Shown piece by piece: positions 32,245 through 41,024 of a stretch of 64,000 nt of DNA. Every line of letters starts with the position of its first letter. The first letter of the stretch is position 1. The position numbers were made by a program, and so were the translations under genes. Source of the DNA: HGM11501 sp045123995 (lineage in GTDB: Bacteria; Bacillota; Clostridia; CAKSNL01; HGM11501); assembly GCA_045123995.1 (NCBI GenBank), contig JBGVKY010000005.1, positions 1 to 64,000 on the forward strand, written 5' to 3'. Under the pieces are notes generated by a model. It was not told where the DNA came from. It ran no database searches and worked only from the letters and a program-made list of their open reading frames with translations.

Positions 32245-33843
32245 TTATCTTTCATGTCTTGCGTAGGAAGGCAAAAGCATGGGAGAAGTCATACCTGTAT
32301 CAATGCCTGCTTCTTTAAGTTCCTTTGCATAGTCGTCAATATGAGAAAGTGTAAGTTTTCCTAAATTTACTTCCTTGGATTTCTTCGCTGCTGCCTTACC
32401 GGCATTTCTGCCGAATACGATGATATCAAGAAGAGAGTTACCCATAAGTCTGTTTCTGCCGTGAATACCGCCTACTGCTTCACCTGCAACCAAAAGATTG
32501 GGAATTGCCTTTGTAAAGCCCTCGCCACCTATTTCAAGACCGCCATTCTGGTAGTGAAGAGTGGGATACACCAAAATAGGCTCTTTTCTCATGTCGATAC
32601 CGTAATTTAAATACATTCTCATCATGGCAGGAATTCTCTTCTCGATTGTTCCCTCTCCGTGAAGAATTTCTATCATAGGAGTATCAAGCCATACGCCGCT
32701 TCCCAAGGGTGTGTCAACGCCTTTACCGTTTGCACATTCTCTTATAATTGCAGACGCTGAAACGTCTCTTGTTTCCAGAGGGTGAGCATAAGCTTCACCG
32801 TCTTTATTTACAAGCATAGCACCAAGTGACCTTACCTTTTCGGTTACCAGTGCTCCGAAAATCTGAGAGGGGTATGCAACACCTGTGGGATGATACTGAA
32901 TGGTATCCTGATATAAAAGGGGTGCGCCTGCTCTGTAACCTAAAATAAGTCCGTCTGCAGTTGCTCCGTAATGGTTCGATGTAGGGAAATTCTGATAATG
33001 GAGTCTTCCCGCACCGCCTGTTGCTATAATTACGGTCTTTGCCTTAGCAACCAAAAGCTCGTCGGTTTCCATGTTAAGAAGTACTGCGCCTGCCACGAGA
33101 CCGGCCTCGTCCTTTATAAGCTCTATAGCAGAGGTAAATTCCACTACAGGAATTTTTAAGTTTATAACTTCGTCACGAAGTGTTCTCATTATTTCAGCAC
33201 CGGAATAGTCCTTTGCGGCATGCATTCTCTTTCTTGAAGTTCCGCCGCCATGGGTCGTAACCATGTTTCCGTCCTTATCCTTATCAAACATAACGCCAAG
33301 ATCGCTGAGCCATTTAATGGCGTCGGGAGCTTCCATAACCAAACGGCGCAAAAGCTCGGGGCGTGCAGCAAAATGACCGCCGCCGAAAGCATCCAAATAG
33401 TGCTGAACGGGAGAGTCGTTTTCCTTGTCTGCCGCCTGAATTCCGCCCTCTGCCATCATGGTATTGGCATCACCTATTCTGAGTTTGGTAACTATCATTA
33501 CGTCAGCGCCTGCTCTTTTAGCTTCGATTGCCGCAGAAGAACCTGCTCCGCCACCGCCTATTACCAAAACGTCAACGTCATAGTCAACCTTTGAAAGGTC
33601 TATGTCCTTTCCTAAAATACGGCTGTTGGAGGATAAAAGCTCGCAAAGTTCGCGGGGTGCTTTTTCTCCCTTATTGGGGCCGATTTTAATTTCTGAAAAA
33701 CCATCCTCTCTGAAATCGGGATGATATGCTTTCAAAAGCTGGTCTTTTTCTTCTGCAGTCATACGTCTGGGTTCTGTCTGCATTCTCTGAGCTCTTGTAG
33801 CTTCAACTTTTTTGATTGATTCAAGCATTTTTTCTGTAAACAT
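32245..33843 (-). CDS. Soluble fumarate reductase flavoprotein subunit
   Basis: 532-residue flavoprotein of the SdhA/FrdA family that reduces fumarate to succinate. An N-terminal extension of about 80 residues precedes the FAD motif VLVIGGGGAGSSAAIEAKRAG. The covalent-flavin histidine of SdhA/FrdA is replaced by Asn in DANTMMAEGGIQ, so FAD should be non-covalent, as in thiol:fumarate reductase. Active-site elements remain: YHPTGVAYP, TEKVRSLGAMLVN, LHYQNGGLEI (His) and GRNRLMGNSLLD (Arg). The C-terminus is shorter than in SdhA. No membrane-anchor gene is nearby. The gene is 11 bp after frdB. Confidence 0.9.
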   Translation of the reverse strand: MFTEKMLESIKKVEATRAQRMQTEPRRMTAEEKDQLLKAYHPDFREDGFSEIKIGPNKGEKAPRELCELLSSNSRILGKDIDLSKVDYDVDVLVIGGGGAGSSAAIEAKRAGADVMIVTKLRIGDANTMMAEGGIQAADKENDSPVQHYLDAFGGGHFAARPELLRRLVMEAPDAIKWLSDLGVMFDKDKDGNMVTTHGGGTSRKRMHAAKDYSGAEIMRTLRDEVINLKIPVVEFTSAIELIKDEAGLVAGAVLLNMETDELLVAKAKTVIIATGGAGRLHYQNFPTSNHYGATADGLILGYRAGAPLLYQDTIQYHPTGVAYPSQIFGALVTEKVRSLGAMLVNKDGEAYAHPLETRDVSASAIIRECANGKGVDTPLGSGVWLDTPMIEILHGEGTIEKRIPAMMRMYLNYGIDMRKEPILVYPTLHYQNGGLEIGGEGFTKAIPNLLVAGEAVGGIHGRNRLMGNSLLDIIVFGRNAGKAAAKKSKEVNLGKLTLSHIDDYAKELKEAGIDTGMTSPMLLPSYARHER

Positions 33844-33854
33844 ATTATCCCTCC

Positions 33855-34529
33855 TTATTTCTCAATTTCTCTTTCGTTGTAAAGCTCTTTCATTTCTGTT
33901 ATGGGCTTTTGCATAATCTTTTCTATAAGTTCGTCATATGCTCCTTTATTTACCTCATCAACTCTTGACTCAAGATGCTCACATTCGGGAGCGATATATT
34001 TTCCTGTCAGTCTTCTTGCTAAAAGTCCTACCATGGGGTGGGAAATTCCCGCAGGACAACGAACAGAGCAGCATCCGCAGCCAACACAGTCAAAGGATTC
34101 CTCTGCGCACTTTTCAAAGTCGCCTCTTTGAGCGTATGCTATATACTGCATTACGTTAAGACTCTGTGTGCATGCCTTTGTGCAGGCATTACATCCGATA
34201 CAGCTGTATATTTCAGGATAAAGCTCCATCATAACCTTTGCGTCGGGACGGATTTCATCTATGCTGTAAGTTCTCTTGTCTGTGGGGAAGAAAGGAATGC
34301 TTGCTATATACATTCCCTCCTGAACCTGTGTCTGGCAGGCAAGACAGGTTTTTAATTCATTTTGCCCTTTTATACGGTAAATGGTGGCACAAGCTCCGCA
34401 AAAACCGTGACGGCAGCCGCAGCCCCTCTTTAAGGTATATCCTGCATACTCCATAGCAGTCATGATTGTAAGGTCCGAAGGAACGGAGTATTTTTTGCCG
34501 TATAAATATATATTTACCATGTTATCCAT
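33855..34529 (-). CDS. Fumarate reductase iron-sulfur subunit with modified cluster motifs
   Basis: 224-residue electron-transfer subunit. The N-terminal plant-type 2Fe-2S domain has CRHGFCGAC (about 37-46) and TCLACQTQV. The C-terminal domain has two motifs: CIGCNACTKAC (about 109-119) and CVGCGCCSVRCP (about 146-157). In typical FrdB the second motif has a non-cysteine at its fourth position and binds 3Fe-4S. Here that residue is Cys, predicting a 4Fe-4S cluster. There is no CCG domain, unlike methanogen TfrB. That role could be supplied by HdrB in the operon. Start supported by GGAGG. Confidence 0.88.
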   Translation of the reverse strand: MDNMVNIYLYGKKYSVPSDLTIMTAMEYAGYTLKRGCGCRHGFCGACATIYRIKGQNELKTCLACQTQVQEGMYIASIPFFPTDKRTYSIDEIRPDAKVMMELYPEIYSCIGCNACTKACTQSLNVMQYIAYAQRGDFEKCAEESFDCVGCGCCSVRCPAGISHPMVGLLARRLTGKYIAPECEHLESRVDEVNKGAYDELIEKIMQKPITEMKELYNEREIEK

Positions 34530-34577
34530 TTTGTAACCTCCTTAAGCTGAGGGGGAATAAATCCCCACAAGCATCAA

Positions 34578-35432
34578 TCAATATTCATCGGGTAACTCGT
34601 CAATTTCGTCACAACGAAATACGGGTCCATCTTTACAAACATACTTTGAACCAATGTTGCATCTTCCGCATTTTCCTACTCCGCATTTCATACGAAGTTC
34701 CAGAGTTGTATAAACCTGCTCCTTTGAAAAGCCCAGTTCAATTAAAGCCTGAAGAACAAATTTAATCATAATGGGAGGTCCGCAAACCAAAACTGTTTTA
34801 TTGTTGTCAAAGCCTATTTCCTTAAGATAAGAGGGTACAAATCCTACATGCCCGTCCCAGTTTTCCTGTTCACGGTCGATTGTAAGATATACGTTTGTAT
34901 CTTTCTGGTTTTTCCAGACGTTTTCTATTTCGTCAAGACCAACTAAATCCTCTTTACTTCTGGAACCGTATAAAATATCTACCTTGCCGTAGTCTTCTCT
35001 TTTATCAAAGACATAGTTTATAACAGAGCGGAGAGGCGCAAGGCCAATACCACCTGCTATGAAGAGTAAATCCTTTCCCTTTAACTCGCTATCCACGGGG
35101 AAATAGTTTCCGTAAGGTCCTCTCACGGCAATTTCACTTCCCACAGAAAGGGAGTGAAGATAATCGGTCAGTTTTCCGCATTTTTTAATGCTGAATTCCT
35201 GATATTCTTTATTTGTAGGAGAGCTTGTTATGGAAAACATACCCTCGCTTACACCGGGAGCGCAAACCATGGCGCACTGACCGGGCTTATGTTCGAAGAG
35301 TTTTCCTCCATCCGGAGCATTTACCCTGAAAGTTTTAACATCAGGAGTCTGTTCCTTAATGTCGGTTATAATACCAACTTTCGGAATTAAAACATCCTCA
35401 TAATATTTATCATGGCAGTTACAATCACACAT
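34578..35432 (-). CDS. FlxA/AsrB-like FAD-NAD(P)H oxidoreductase subunit
   Basis: 284-residue ferredoxin-NADP-reductase-type protein expected to take electrons from NADH. The FAD-binding beta-barrel has TFRVNAPDG and PGQCAMVCAPGVSEGMFSITS (about 55-76). The nucleotide domain includes LLFIAGGIGLAPLRSVI (about 125-141) and VLVCGPPIMIKFVLQAL. A Cys cluster motif CGVGKCGRCNIG...YVC (about 247-268) binds 2Fe-2S, as in dihydroorotate dehydrogenase B and AsrB. No sulfite reductase AsrC gene is present, and the Hdr genes upstream instead match the FlxA position of Flx-Hdr complexes. Confidence 0.88.
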   Translation of the reverse strand: MCDCNCHDKYYEDVLIPKVGIITDIKEQTPDVKTFRVNAPDGGKLFEHKPGQCAMVCAPGVSEGMFSITSSPTNKEYQEFSIKKCGKLTDYLHSLSVGSEIAVRGPYGNYFPVDSELKGKDLLFIAGGIGLAPLRSVINYVFDKREDYGKVDILYGSRSKEDLVGLDEIENVWKNQKDTNVYLTIDREQENWDGHVGFVPSYLKEIGFDNNKTVLVCGPPIMIKFVLQALIELGFSKEQVYTTLELRMKCGVGKCGRCNIGSKYVCKDGPVFRCDEIDELPDEY

Positions 35433-36460
35433 TACTTATTACCGTCCTTTCCGAAAGCTTTAATCACCTTAACTATATTAAGAGAGGAAGGACATCTGTC
35501 AACACATCTTCCGCAGCCTACGCAGGAATACATTCCGTCGTTGTTTTTGGGGAAGTACACCAACTTATGCATAAATCTCTGGCGGAAACGCTGCATCTGG
35601 CTTGTTCTGTTGTTTCCGTGAGCCATCATTGTAAAATCGGAATACATACAGGAGTCCCAACAGCGATAACGCATAACTCCCTTTCCTGTGTTATAGTCCT
35701 TTATGTCATAGCACTGACAGGTGGGGCAAGAAAAAGTACATGTACCGCAGGCAAGACAGCCCTTGTAAAGTTCTTCCCAAATAGGAGAATCAAACTTTTC
35801 ATCTGTGGCATCCCCGTCCCATCCCTCTAAAGAAAGATTTGCATAGGGAAGCTTTTTCATTATTTCATGGATTTTTTCCTTTTCTTCCTCTACCTTGGCA
35901 GAATCTGTATCTTCCAAAAAGTCAGCTATCAAGGATAAAAGAGCCTCTCCCTTTTCAGTTTTTGCATCAAAGAAAACTTCATCTTCACTCATATAAGCTT
36001 CCACATCTCCTAAAGGAGCTGCTGCATCAATGCCGAAACATGAGCAAAAGCAGGATTCGGTAGGCTTTGCGCAAGCTAAAGTAACGATGGTTCCGTGCTT
36101 TCTTCTTGATGCATAGAAAGAGTCAACGGGTTCTGATAAAAAAACCCTGTCCAAAACTTCGATACCTTTAAGGTCGCAACCACGCATACCGAAAACCACG
36201 AAATCACGATCCTTAAGGTCCTCGGGAGTGATTTTCATTTTACCCTCTTCTTTGGTGCAGGAGTATAAATTTTCACACTGAGGGAAGAATATATCCTTAG
36301 GAGACTTAACTGTCTTAAGGGTGTCTAAGTCAACTGAAACTTCATCGGTAAAAAGTGCGAAATTAGTTCCGCTTCCGATTTTAGAAGGAACATAAAGCTC
36401 TTCTTTTTCGCTTATAAATGAGAAAATTTTGGAAAGATTACTTTTATTCGTCTTTTTCAT
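35432..36460 (-). CDS. FlxB/AsrA-like 4Fe-4S electron-transfer subunit
   Basis: About 342 residues from the ATG at 36460, selected because AAAGGAG lies just upstream. The N-terminal 230 residues resemble sulfite reductase subunit A-like proteins (FVVFGMRGCDLKGIEVLDRVF). Two ferredoxin-type motifs follow: CLACGTCTFSCPTCQC and CVGCGRCVDRCPSSL. Additional Cys occur in SCFCSCFG. It probably passes electrons between FlxA and the Hdr part. The stop overlaps the flxA start by one base. Confidence 0.85.
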   Translation of the reverse strand: MKKTNKSNLSKIFSFISEKEELYVPSKIGSGTNFALFTDEVSVDLDTLKTVKSPKDIFFPQCENLYSCTKEEGKMKITPEDLKDRDFVVFGMRGCDLKGIEVLDRVFLSEPVDSFYASRRKHGTIVTLACAKPTESCFCSCFGIDAAAPLGDVEAYMSEDEVFFDAKTEKGEALLSLIADFLEDTDSAKVEEEKEKIHEIMKKLPYANLSLEGWDGDATDEKFDSPIWEELYKGCLACGTCTFSCPTCQCYDIKDYNTGKGVMRYRCWDSCMYSDFTMMAHGNNRTSQMQRFRQRFMHKLVYFPKNNDGMYSCVGCGRCVDRCPSSLNIVKVIKAFGKDGNK

Positions 36461-36464
36461 AGCT

Positions 36465-37430
36465 TTATCTCCTTTCCCCCGGCTCCAAATCATCAAAGGT
36501 AAAGCTTGTTAAAGGAGCTTCATCTTCAATGTTTTCACCTGCGTTATATTCACCATAGTAGGTATCAATATCTTTAATAAACTTCTTGTTGAAAAGATAT
36601 AATGGAATTCCCTGGGGGCATACACGACTGCATTCTCCGCAGTCTGTGCATCTTCCGGCCACATGGAAAGATCTTATTATATGGAACATCTTTTCTTCAA
36701 AGGAATCGGAATTTGCTTTCTGTGATGAATCAAACTTTTCAGAATCGAATACACACTTTCTGCAAGAGCAGGCAGGGCACACATTTCTGCAGGCGTTACA
36801 GCGGATACACTTAGAAAGCTCGCTTTTGAAAAACGCAAATCTTTCTTCGGGAGTCATGGCTTCGATTTTTTCAACTTCAGAAAATCTCTCTGAAGTCTTG
36901 GTATCCATGCTCTCTCCTATTACTTCGTCATAAATTCTGTGCTCTTTTCCTTTACACATATAGCATCTTCCCAAAAGGTTTTCTTTATAAGATGCTTTTT
37001 CCTCGCCGTAAAGAGTGGTGATTTTAAGTTCATCATTTTCCGAGAATTCTTCGCATCCCTCTACTTTAGTAATGCCTGTAATTCCCTTGGCTTTTATTTT
37101 TTCAATGTCGAGTTTTCCTTTGCAGCCTACACCTATGATATAAGCTTTTTCTCTTATAACTCTGTTTTCTTTTATAAGCTGATTGAAGCTATAAGTATCG
37201 CAGGGCTTTAAGAAAACTAATGTTTTGCCCTCTTCCTTTGATGCTTCTATCATAAACTTACTAAGGTTAGCACCAGAGAATCCGTCATATACAAAGTCAT
37301 TTAAGTCTTCTTCAGATTTGAATACGAAAGGTTCGGGATTATAACCCAAATCTCCCATCTTCCAGCCGAGGACTCTTGTTACTTCACCGCTTTTAATGAG
37401 CTCTTTTGCTCTGTCTATCAGTCTTTGCAT
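36465..37430 (-). CDS. FlxC-like iron-sulfur subunit (FrhB/4Fe-4S dicluster type)
   Basis: 321-residue protein. The first 160 residues resemble the F420-hydrogenase beta-like fold used by many electron-transfer modules (VFLKPCDTYSFNQLIKENR, YIIGVGCKG). Then come CYMCKG (about 160), CIRCNACRNVCPACSCRKC (about 213-231) and CTDCGECSRVCPQG (about 267-280), giving at least two 4Fe-4S clusters. GGAGG precedes the start and the gene overlaps the MvhD-like gene by 13 bp. The name follows position in the Flx-type operon. Its exact electron route is unknown. Confidence 0.8.
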   Translation of the reverse strand: MQRLIDRAKELIKSGEVTRVLGWKMGDLGYNPEPFVFKSEEDLNDFVYDGFSGANLSKFMIEASKEEGKTLVFLKPCDTYSFNQLIKENRVIREKAYIIGVGCKGKLDIEKIKAKGITGITKVEGCEEFSENDELKITTLYGEEKASYKENLLGRCYMCKGKEHRIYDEVIGESMDTKTSERFSEVEKIEAMTPEERFAFFKSELSKCIRCNACRNVCPACSCRKCVFDSEKFDSSQKANSDSFEEKMFHIIRSFHVAGRCTDCGECSRVCPQGIPLYLFNKKFIKDIDTYYGEYNAGENIEDEAPLTSFTFDDLEPGERR

Positions 37431-37858
37431 CTTAAGTCCTCCAATCTTTTGTTTTTACCCAGTGATTTAATGGTATCTACAAACTCTGTCATTGTCTGGG
37501 AGAATTTAACACCCTCTGCCGCAGAAACCCATTCCACTCTGGTTCTTCCTCTTTCAATGCCCAAAAAGTCAAGCATTGAGAATAAAAGTGTCATTCTGCG
37601 TCTTGCATAGTAGTTGCCTGTGGAGTAATGGCAGTCCCCGGGATGGCAACCACAGATAATTACACCGTCAGCACCTTTTTCAAAGGCACGGAGTATAAAC
37701 ATGGGATTAACACGGCAGGAGCAAGGCACTCTTATAATTTTTACGTCTGCACTGTAAGAAAGTCTGCTGCTTCCCGCCAGGTCTGCACCTGCATAAGAAC
37801 ACCAGTTGCAGCAAAATGCCACAATTTTAGGTCTGAATTCTTCATTTGTTATCGGCAT
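37418..37858 (-). CDS. MvhD/FlxD-like electron-transfer protein
   Basis: 146-residue protein linking an electron-input module to HdrA. Conserved cysteines are in AFCCNWCSYAGAD (about 14-26), VPCSCRVNP (about 45-53) and ICGCHPGDCHY (about 68-78), which bind a 2Fe-2S or similar cluster in methanogen MvhD. Its gene overlaps the end of hdrA by 10 bp, and the flxC-like gene overlaps its end, so all three are coupled. Confidence 0.92.
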   Translation of the reverse strand: MPITNEEFRPKIVAFCCNWCSYAGADLAGSSRLSYSADVKIIRVPCSCRVNPMFILRAFEKGADGVIICGCHPGDCHYSTGNYYARRRMTLLFSMLDFLGIERGRTRVEWVSAAEGVKFSQTMTEFVDTIKSLGKNKRLEDLRCKD

Positions 37859-39837
37859 ATTGCATCCACCTCCGCTAAGATTTGTCTGTTAGAGAAGCCC
37901 TGAAGGTCCATAGAACCGGAAGGACAGGTTACAGTACAAGCACCACAGCCCTGACAAAGAGCGTTGTTTACGACTGCAATTCTTCTTTCTTCCTTGATTC
38001 CGTGGTCGTTTATAAGCTTTGTTTCGTAGGAAATAGCACCATAGGGACATACTTTAGCACAGTTTCCGCATCCGTTACACATAAGCTCATCAGCTTTTGC
38101 CGTACAGGGATTTGTAGTAAGCTTATCTTTTGCCAAAAGACCGATTGCCTTAACTGCCGCAGCACCTGCCTGGGCAACAGTTTCAGGAATATCTTTGGGA
38201 CCCTGGCATACACCGGATAAAAATACTCCGGCTGTGGGTGATTCAACAGGGCGAAGCTTGGGATGTGCCTCTGTCAAGAAGTTATTGGTATCAATGCTTG
38301 CAGTAAGCATTGTAGCTATACCTCTTACAGATGCTTCGGGCTCAATTGCCGCCGCCAGCACAACCATATCCGCCTTGATTTTTATCTGCTCGTTACTTAT
38401 TAAATCAACGCCGTTAACAAGTAAGCTTCCGTCAGGCTCGGGACAAACCTTGCCAACCTGACCCTTTATATAATTTACGCCGTATTCTTCAACTGCTCTT
38501 CTGTAAAACTCGTCAAAGTTTTTACCGGGAGTTCTTACATCTATATAGAAAACAGTTACATTTACGTCAGGATATTTATCCTTTATGAGCATAGCGTGTT
38601 TTGCTGTATACATACAGCAGATTTTAGAGCAGTAGCTCTTTCCCCTGTCGTCGGAGCATCTACTTCCCACGCACTGAATGAATACCATTTCCTTTGGAGC
38701 TTTTCCATCAGAAAGTCTCTCCAGATGACCCTTGGTAGGACCTGCTGCATTCATGATTCTTTCAAGTTCTAAAGAAGTTATAACATCCTTGCTTTCGTTA
38801 TATGCGTATTCTCCGTACTTATCAAGCTTTATCATATCAAAACCGGTAGCCACAACGATAGCTCCGTACTTCTGTGTGATAATTTCATCTTTCTGGGTAT
38901 AATCTATTGCCTTTGCCTGACAAACCTTTTCACAAATTCCGCACTTGCCTGTCTTGAACTTTATGCAAGAATCCCTGTCAATAACAGGAACATTGGGAAT
39001 AGCCTGAGCAAAAGGAGTGTAGATGGCACTTCTTAAATTAAGACCTCTGTTAAACTCGCTGGGAGCCTTTTTAGAGGGGCATTTTTCCTGACAAACGCCA
39101 CATCCTGTGCACTTTGTCATATCAACGCTTCTGGCTTTCTTCCTTATATCTACCGTAAAGTCTCCAACGAATCCTGAAACCTTATCCACTTCACTATATG
39201 TGTAGATTGTAATCTTTTCGTGAGCTGCCGCTTCCACCATTTTGGGTGTTAAAATACAAGCAGAACAGTCAAGTGTGGGGAAAGTTTTGTCAAGCTGAGA
39301 CATTCTTCCGCCGATGGAGGGAGTCTTTTCTACTATATCCACCTCGTAGCCAGCATCTGCAATATCAAGGGCAGTCTGAATTCCGGCAATACCGCCGCCT
39401 ATAACCAAAGCTCTCTTGGTAACAAGGCTTTCTCCGGGCTGCAAGGGAGTATTTAAGTTTACCTTGGCAATTGCCGCACGAGCTAAAATAACAGCCTTTT
39501 CGGTTGCTTCATCTATATCCTTATGAATCCATGAACAATGCTCTCTTATATTAGCGATTTCAACCATGTAGGGGTTTATTCCTGCACGAAGAGCCGCCTT
39601 TCTGAATGTAGCCTCATGCATTCTGGGCGAGCAGGAACAAACAACTATACCTGTAAGTCCCTTTTCTTCAATGGCCTTGGCAATTAAAGCCTGTCCTGCC
39701 TCGGAGCACATATATGCATAATCCTCGGCATGAACAACTCCGGGTTCTTCTTTAATTACTTCTACAACTTTTTTAACGTCAACCGTTGCAGCAATATTAC
39801 TTCCGCAATGGCACACAAAAACACCGATTTTCTGCAT
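37849..39837 (-). CDS. hdrA: HdrA, bifurcating FAD subunit of heterodisulfide reductase-like complex
   Basis: About 662 residues from the ATG at 39837, preceded by AGGAGG. The order is typical of HdrA: N-terminal VFVCHCGSNI domain, FAD motif ALVIGGGIAGIQTALDIADAG (about 135-155), the LDKTFPTLDCSACILTPKM loop, an inserted ferredoxin pair (CTGCGVCQEKCP and CGICEKVCQ), a second nucleotide-fold half with CVGSRCSDDRGKSYCSKICC, and a C-terminal double ferredoxin (CNGCGNCAKVCP and CQGCGACTVTCP). In methanogens and Flx-type complexes this flavin splits electron pairs between ferredoxin and the HdrB side. Confidence 0.94.
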   Translation of the reverse strand: MQKIGVFVCHCGSNIAATVDVKKVVEVIKEEPGVVHAEDYAYMCSEAGQALIAKAIEEKGLTGIVVCSCSPRMHEATFRKAALRAGINPYMVEIANIREHCSWIHKDIDEATEKAVILARAAIAKVNLNTPLQPGESLVTKRALVIGGGIAGIQTALDIADAGYEVDIVEKTPSIGGRMSQLDKTFPTLDCSACILTPKMVEAAAHEKITIYTYSEVDKVSGFVGDFTVDIRKKARSVDMTKCTGCGVCQEKCPSKKAPSEFNRGLNLRSAIYTPFAQAIPNVPVIDRDSCIKFKTGKCGICEKVCQAKAIDYTQKDEIITQKYGAIVVATGFDMIKLDKYGEYAYNESKDVITSLELERIMNAAGPTKGHLERLSDGKAPKEMVFIQCVGSRCSDDRGKSYCSKICCMYTAKHAMLIKDKYPDVNVTVFYIDVRTPGKNFDEFYRRAVEEYGVNYIKGQVGKVCPEPDGSLLVNGVDLISNEQIKIKADMVVLAAAIEPEASVRGIATMLTASIDTNNFLTEAHPKLRPVESPTAGVFLSGVCQGPKDIPETVAQAGAAAVKAIGLLAKDKLTTNPCTAKADELMCNGCGNCAKVCPYGAISYETKLINDHGIKEERRIAVVNNALCQGCGACTVTCPSGSMDLQGFSNRQILAEVDAICR

Positions 39838-39841
39838 AAAT

Positions 39842-40225
39842 TCACCTCCTGAATCTTCTGAATGCACTTACCAAAAGCTGCTGAGGAGTATCTTCGTCAG
39901 CCAAAGCGGGTACTTCGTCTGCCTTAAAGTAGTCCATTCCTTTTTCTCTTATGATAAGCTGTCTTACTGCATCAATAACTTTTCCGGGTTCAACGCTTCT
40001 GGGGCAACGCTCAACACAGGCAAAGCATGAAAGACAACGGTATATTCCTTTACTTTCTAAAAGTGCCTTAACATTACCCTTTTCCACATAGGACACAAAC
40101 ATATGAGGCTTTATATCCATTTCGTCAAAGGCAGGACATGTAGCGGAGCATTTCCCGCACTTCATACACTTAGCAGTATTTATACCGCTTAATTCTCTTA
40201 CTTTTTCCTTTACATTTTTATCCAT
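39842..40225 (-). CDS. hdrC: HdrC, iron-sulfur subunit of heterodisulfide reductase-like complex
   Basis: 127-residue ferredoxin-like subunit with two 4Fe-4S motifs, CMKCGKCSATCP (about 20-31) and CLSCFACVERCPR (about 65-77). It relays electrons from HdrA to HdrB. It overlaps the hdrB stop by 8 bp and precedes hdrA by four bases, so B, C and A are tightly coupled. Confidence 0.93.
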   Translation of the reverse strand: MDKNVKEKVRELSGINTAKCMKCGKCSATCPAFDEMDIKPHMFVSYVEKGNVKALLESKGIYRCLSCFACVERCPRSVEPGKVIDAVRQLIIREKGMDYFKADEVPALADEDTPQQLLVSAFRRFRR

Positions 40226-41012
40226 TTATGTCTTCCTCCTTTACGCCCAGCGCTTCTGCCAAAAGCTCTGTAAAGTAGTAAACAGGAATATCTGTGCCTT
40301 TTTTTCTTAAGTTATACATACACAAAGGACAAGCTGTGATTAACATATCACAGGAAAAGCCCTTGGCACTTTCTGTAATTTTCTTGCACATTTTTTCACT
40401 TGTAGCATCGTCCTTCACAGGAATATATCCACCGCAGCATTCGTTTCTGTAGGGATAAACCACCGCTTCTGCTCCCAGTGCCTTTATAAAATCTTCAAAG
40501 ATAGTGGGATTTTCGGGGTCATCAAAAGCCATAACCTTGCCGGGTCTCAATAAGAGACATCCGTAATATGCACCGATTTTCTTTCCTGTAAGAGGATTTT
40601 TAACCGCTTTTTTAAGGTTGTCAAAACCAACTTTGTCCCTTAAAACCTCAAGGTAATGAAAAACATTGGCTTCTCCATTATAAGGCTCGTCAAGACTTAA
40701 ATAGTTATTTGCCTTTTTTGCTATATCAGCATCGTTTTTCATATCGTCGTTTACTCTTTTTATTACATGATGGCAGGCAGAACAAACGGTAACAAGATCC
40801 TCCCCATTTTCCTTTGCATAATTAAGGGCACGAACAGATGAAAGCTTTGTTGCAATCTCATCTTTACCCAAAGGATAAACCCCTCCGCAGCACTGCCAGT
40901 TATCCACTTCATTTAACATAAACCCAAGAACTTCAGCACACTTTTTTGCGTAAACATCAAGCTCTCTGGCCTTTGTTTTAAGGGTGCAGCCGGGATAATA
41001 ACTGAAATTCAT
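40218..41012 (-). CDS. hdrB: HdrB, CCG-domain catalytic subunit
   Basis: 264-residue subunit with two CCG domains. The first has YYPGCTLKTKA, NWQCCGGVYPLG and VTVCSACHH. The second has YYGCLLLRPG, RNECCGGYIPV and ITACPLCMYNLR. In methanogens each CCG domain holds a noncubane 4Fe-4S cluster that reduces the CoM-CoB disulfide. This bacterium is unlikely to have those coenzymes. The actual acceptor could be a protein disulfide, a small thiol, or FrdB directly. No DsrC-like protein, the usual bacterial partner, is encoded in the window. Confidence 0.92.
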   Translation of the reverse strand: MNFSYYPGCTLKTKARELDVYAKKCAEVLGFMLNEVDNWQCCGGVYPLGKDEIATKLSSVRALNYAKENGEDLVTVCSACHHVIKRVNDDMKNDADIAKKANNYLSLDEPYNGEANVFHYLEVLRDKVGFDNLKKAVKNPLTGKKIGAYYGCLLLRPGKVMAFDDPENPTIFEDFIKALGAEAVVYPYRNECCGGYIPVKDDATSEKMCKKITESAKGFSCDMLITACPLCMYNLRKKGTDIPVYYFTELLAEALGVKEEDING

Positions 41013-41024
41013 CTTTACACTTCC

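Noticed and set aside
34578..36460. FlxA/FlxB-like genes as anaerobic sulfite reductase AsrAB
   Set aside because: No AsrC (sirohaem subunit) follows and the genes are embedded between Hdr and Frd genes, so an Hdr-linked NADH module is the better reading.
37849..41012. hdrABC as a sign of a methanogenic archaeon
   Set aside because: The remaining genes (MurD, UppS, SigA, 6S RNA, SLH proteins, bacterial ribosome binding sites) are bacterial. HdrABC occurs in many anaerobic bacteria.
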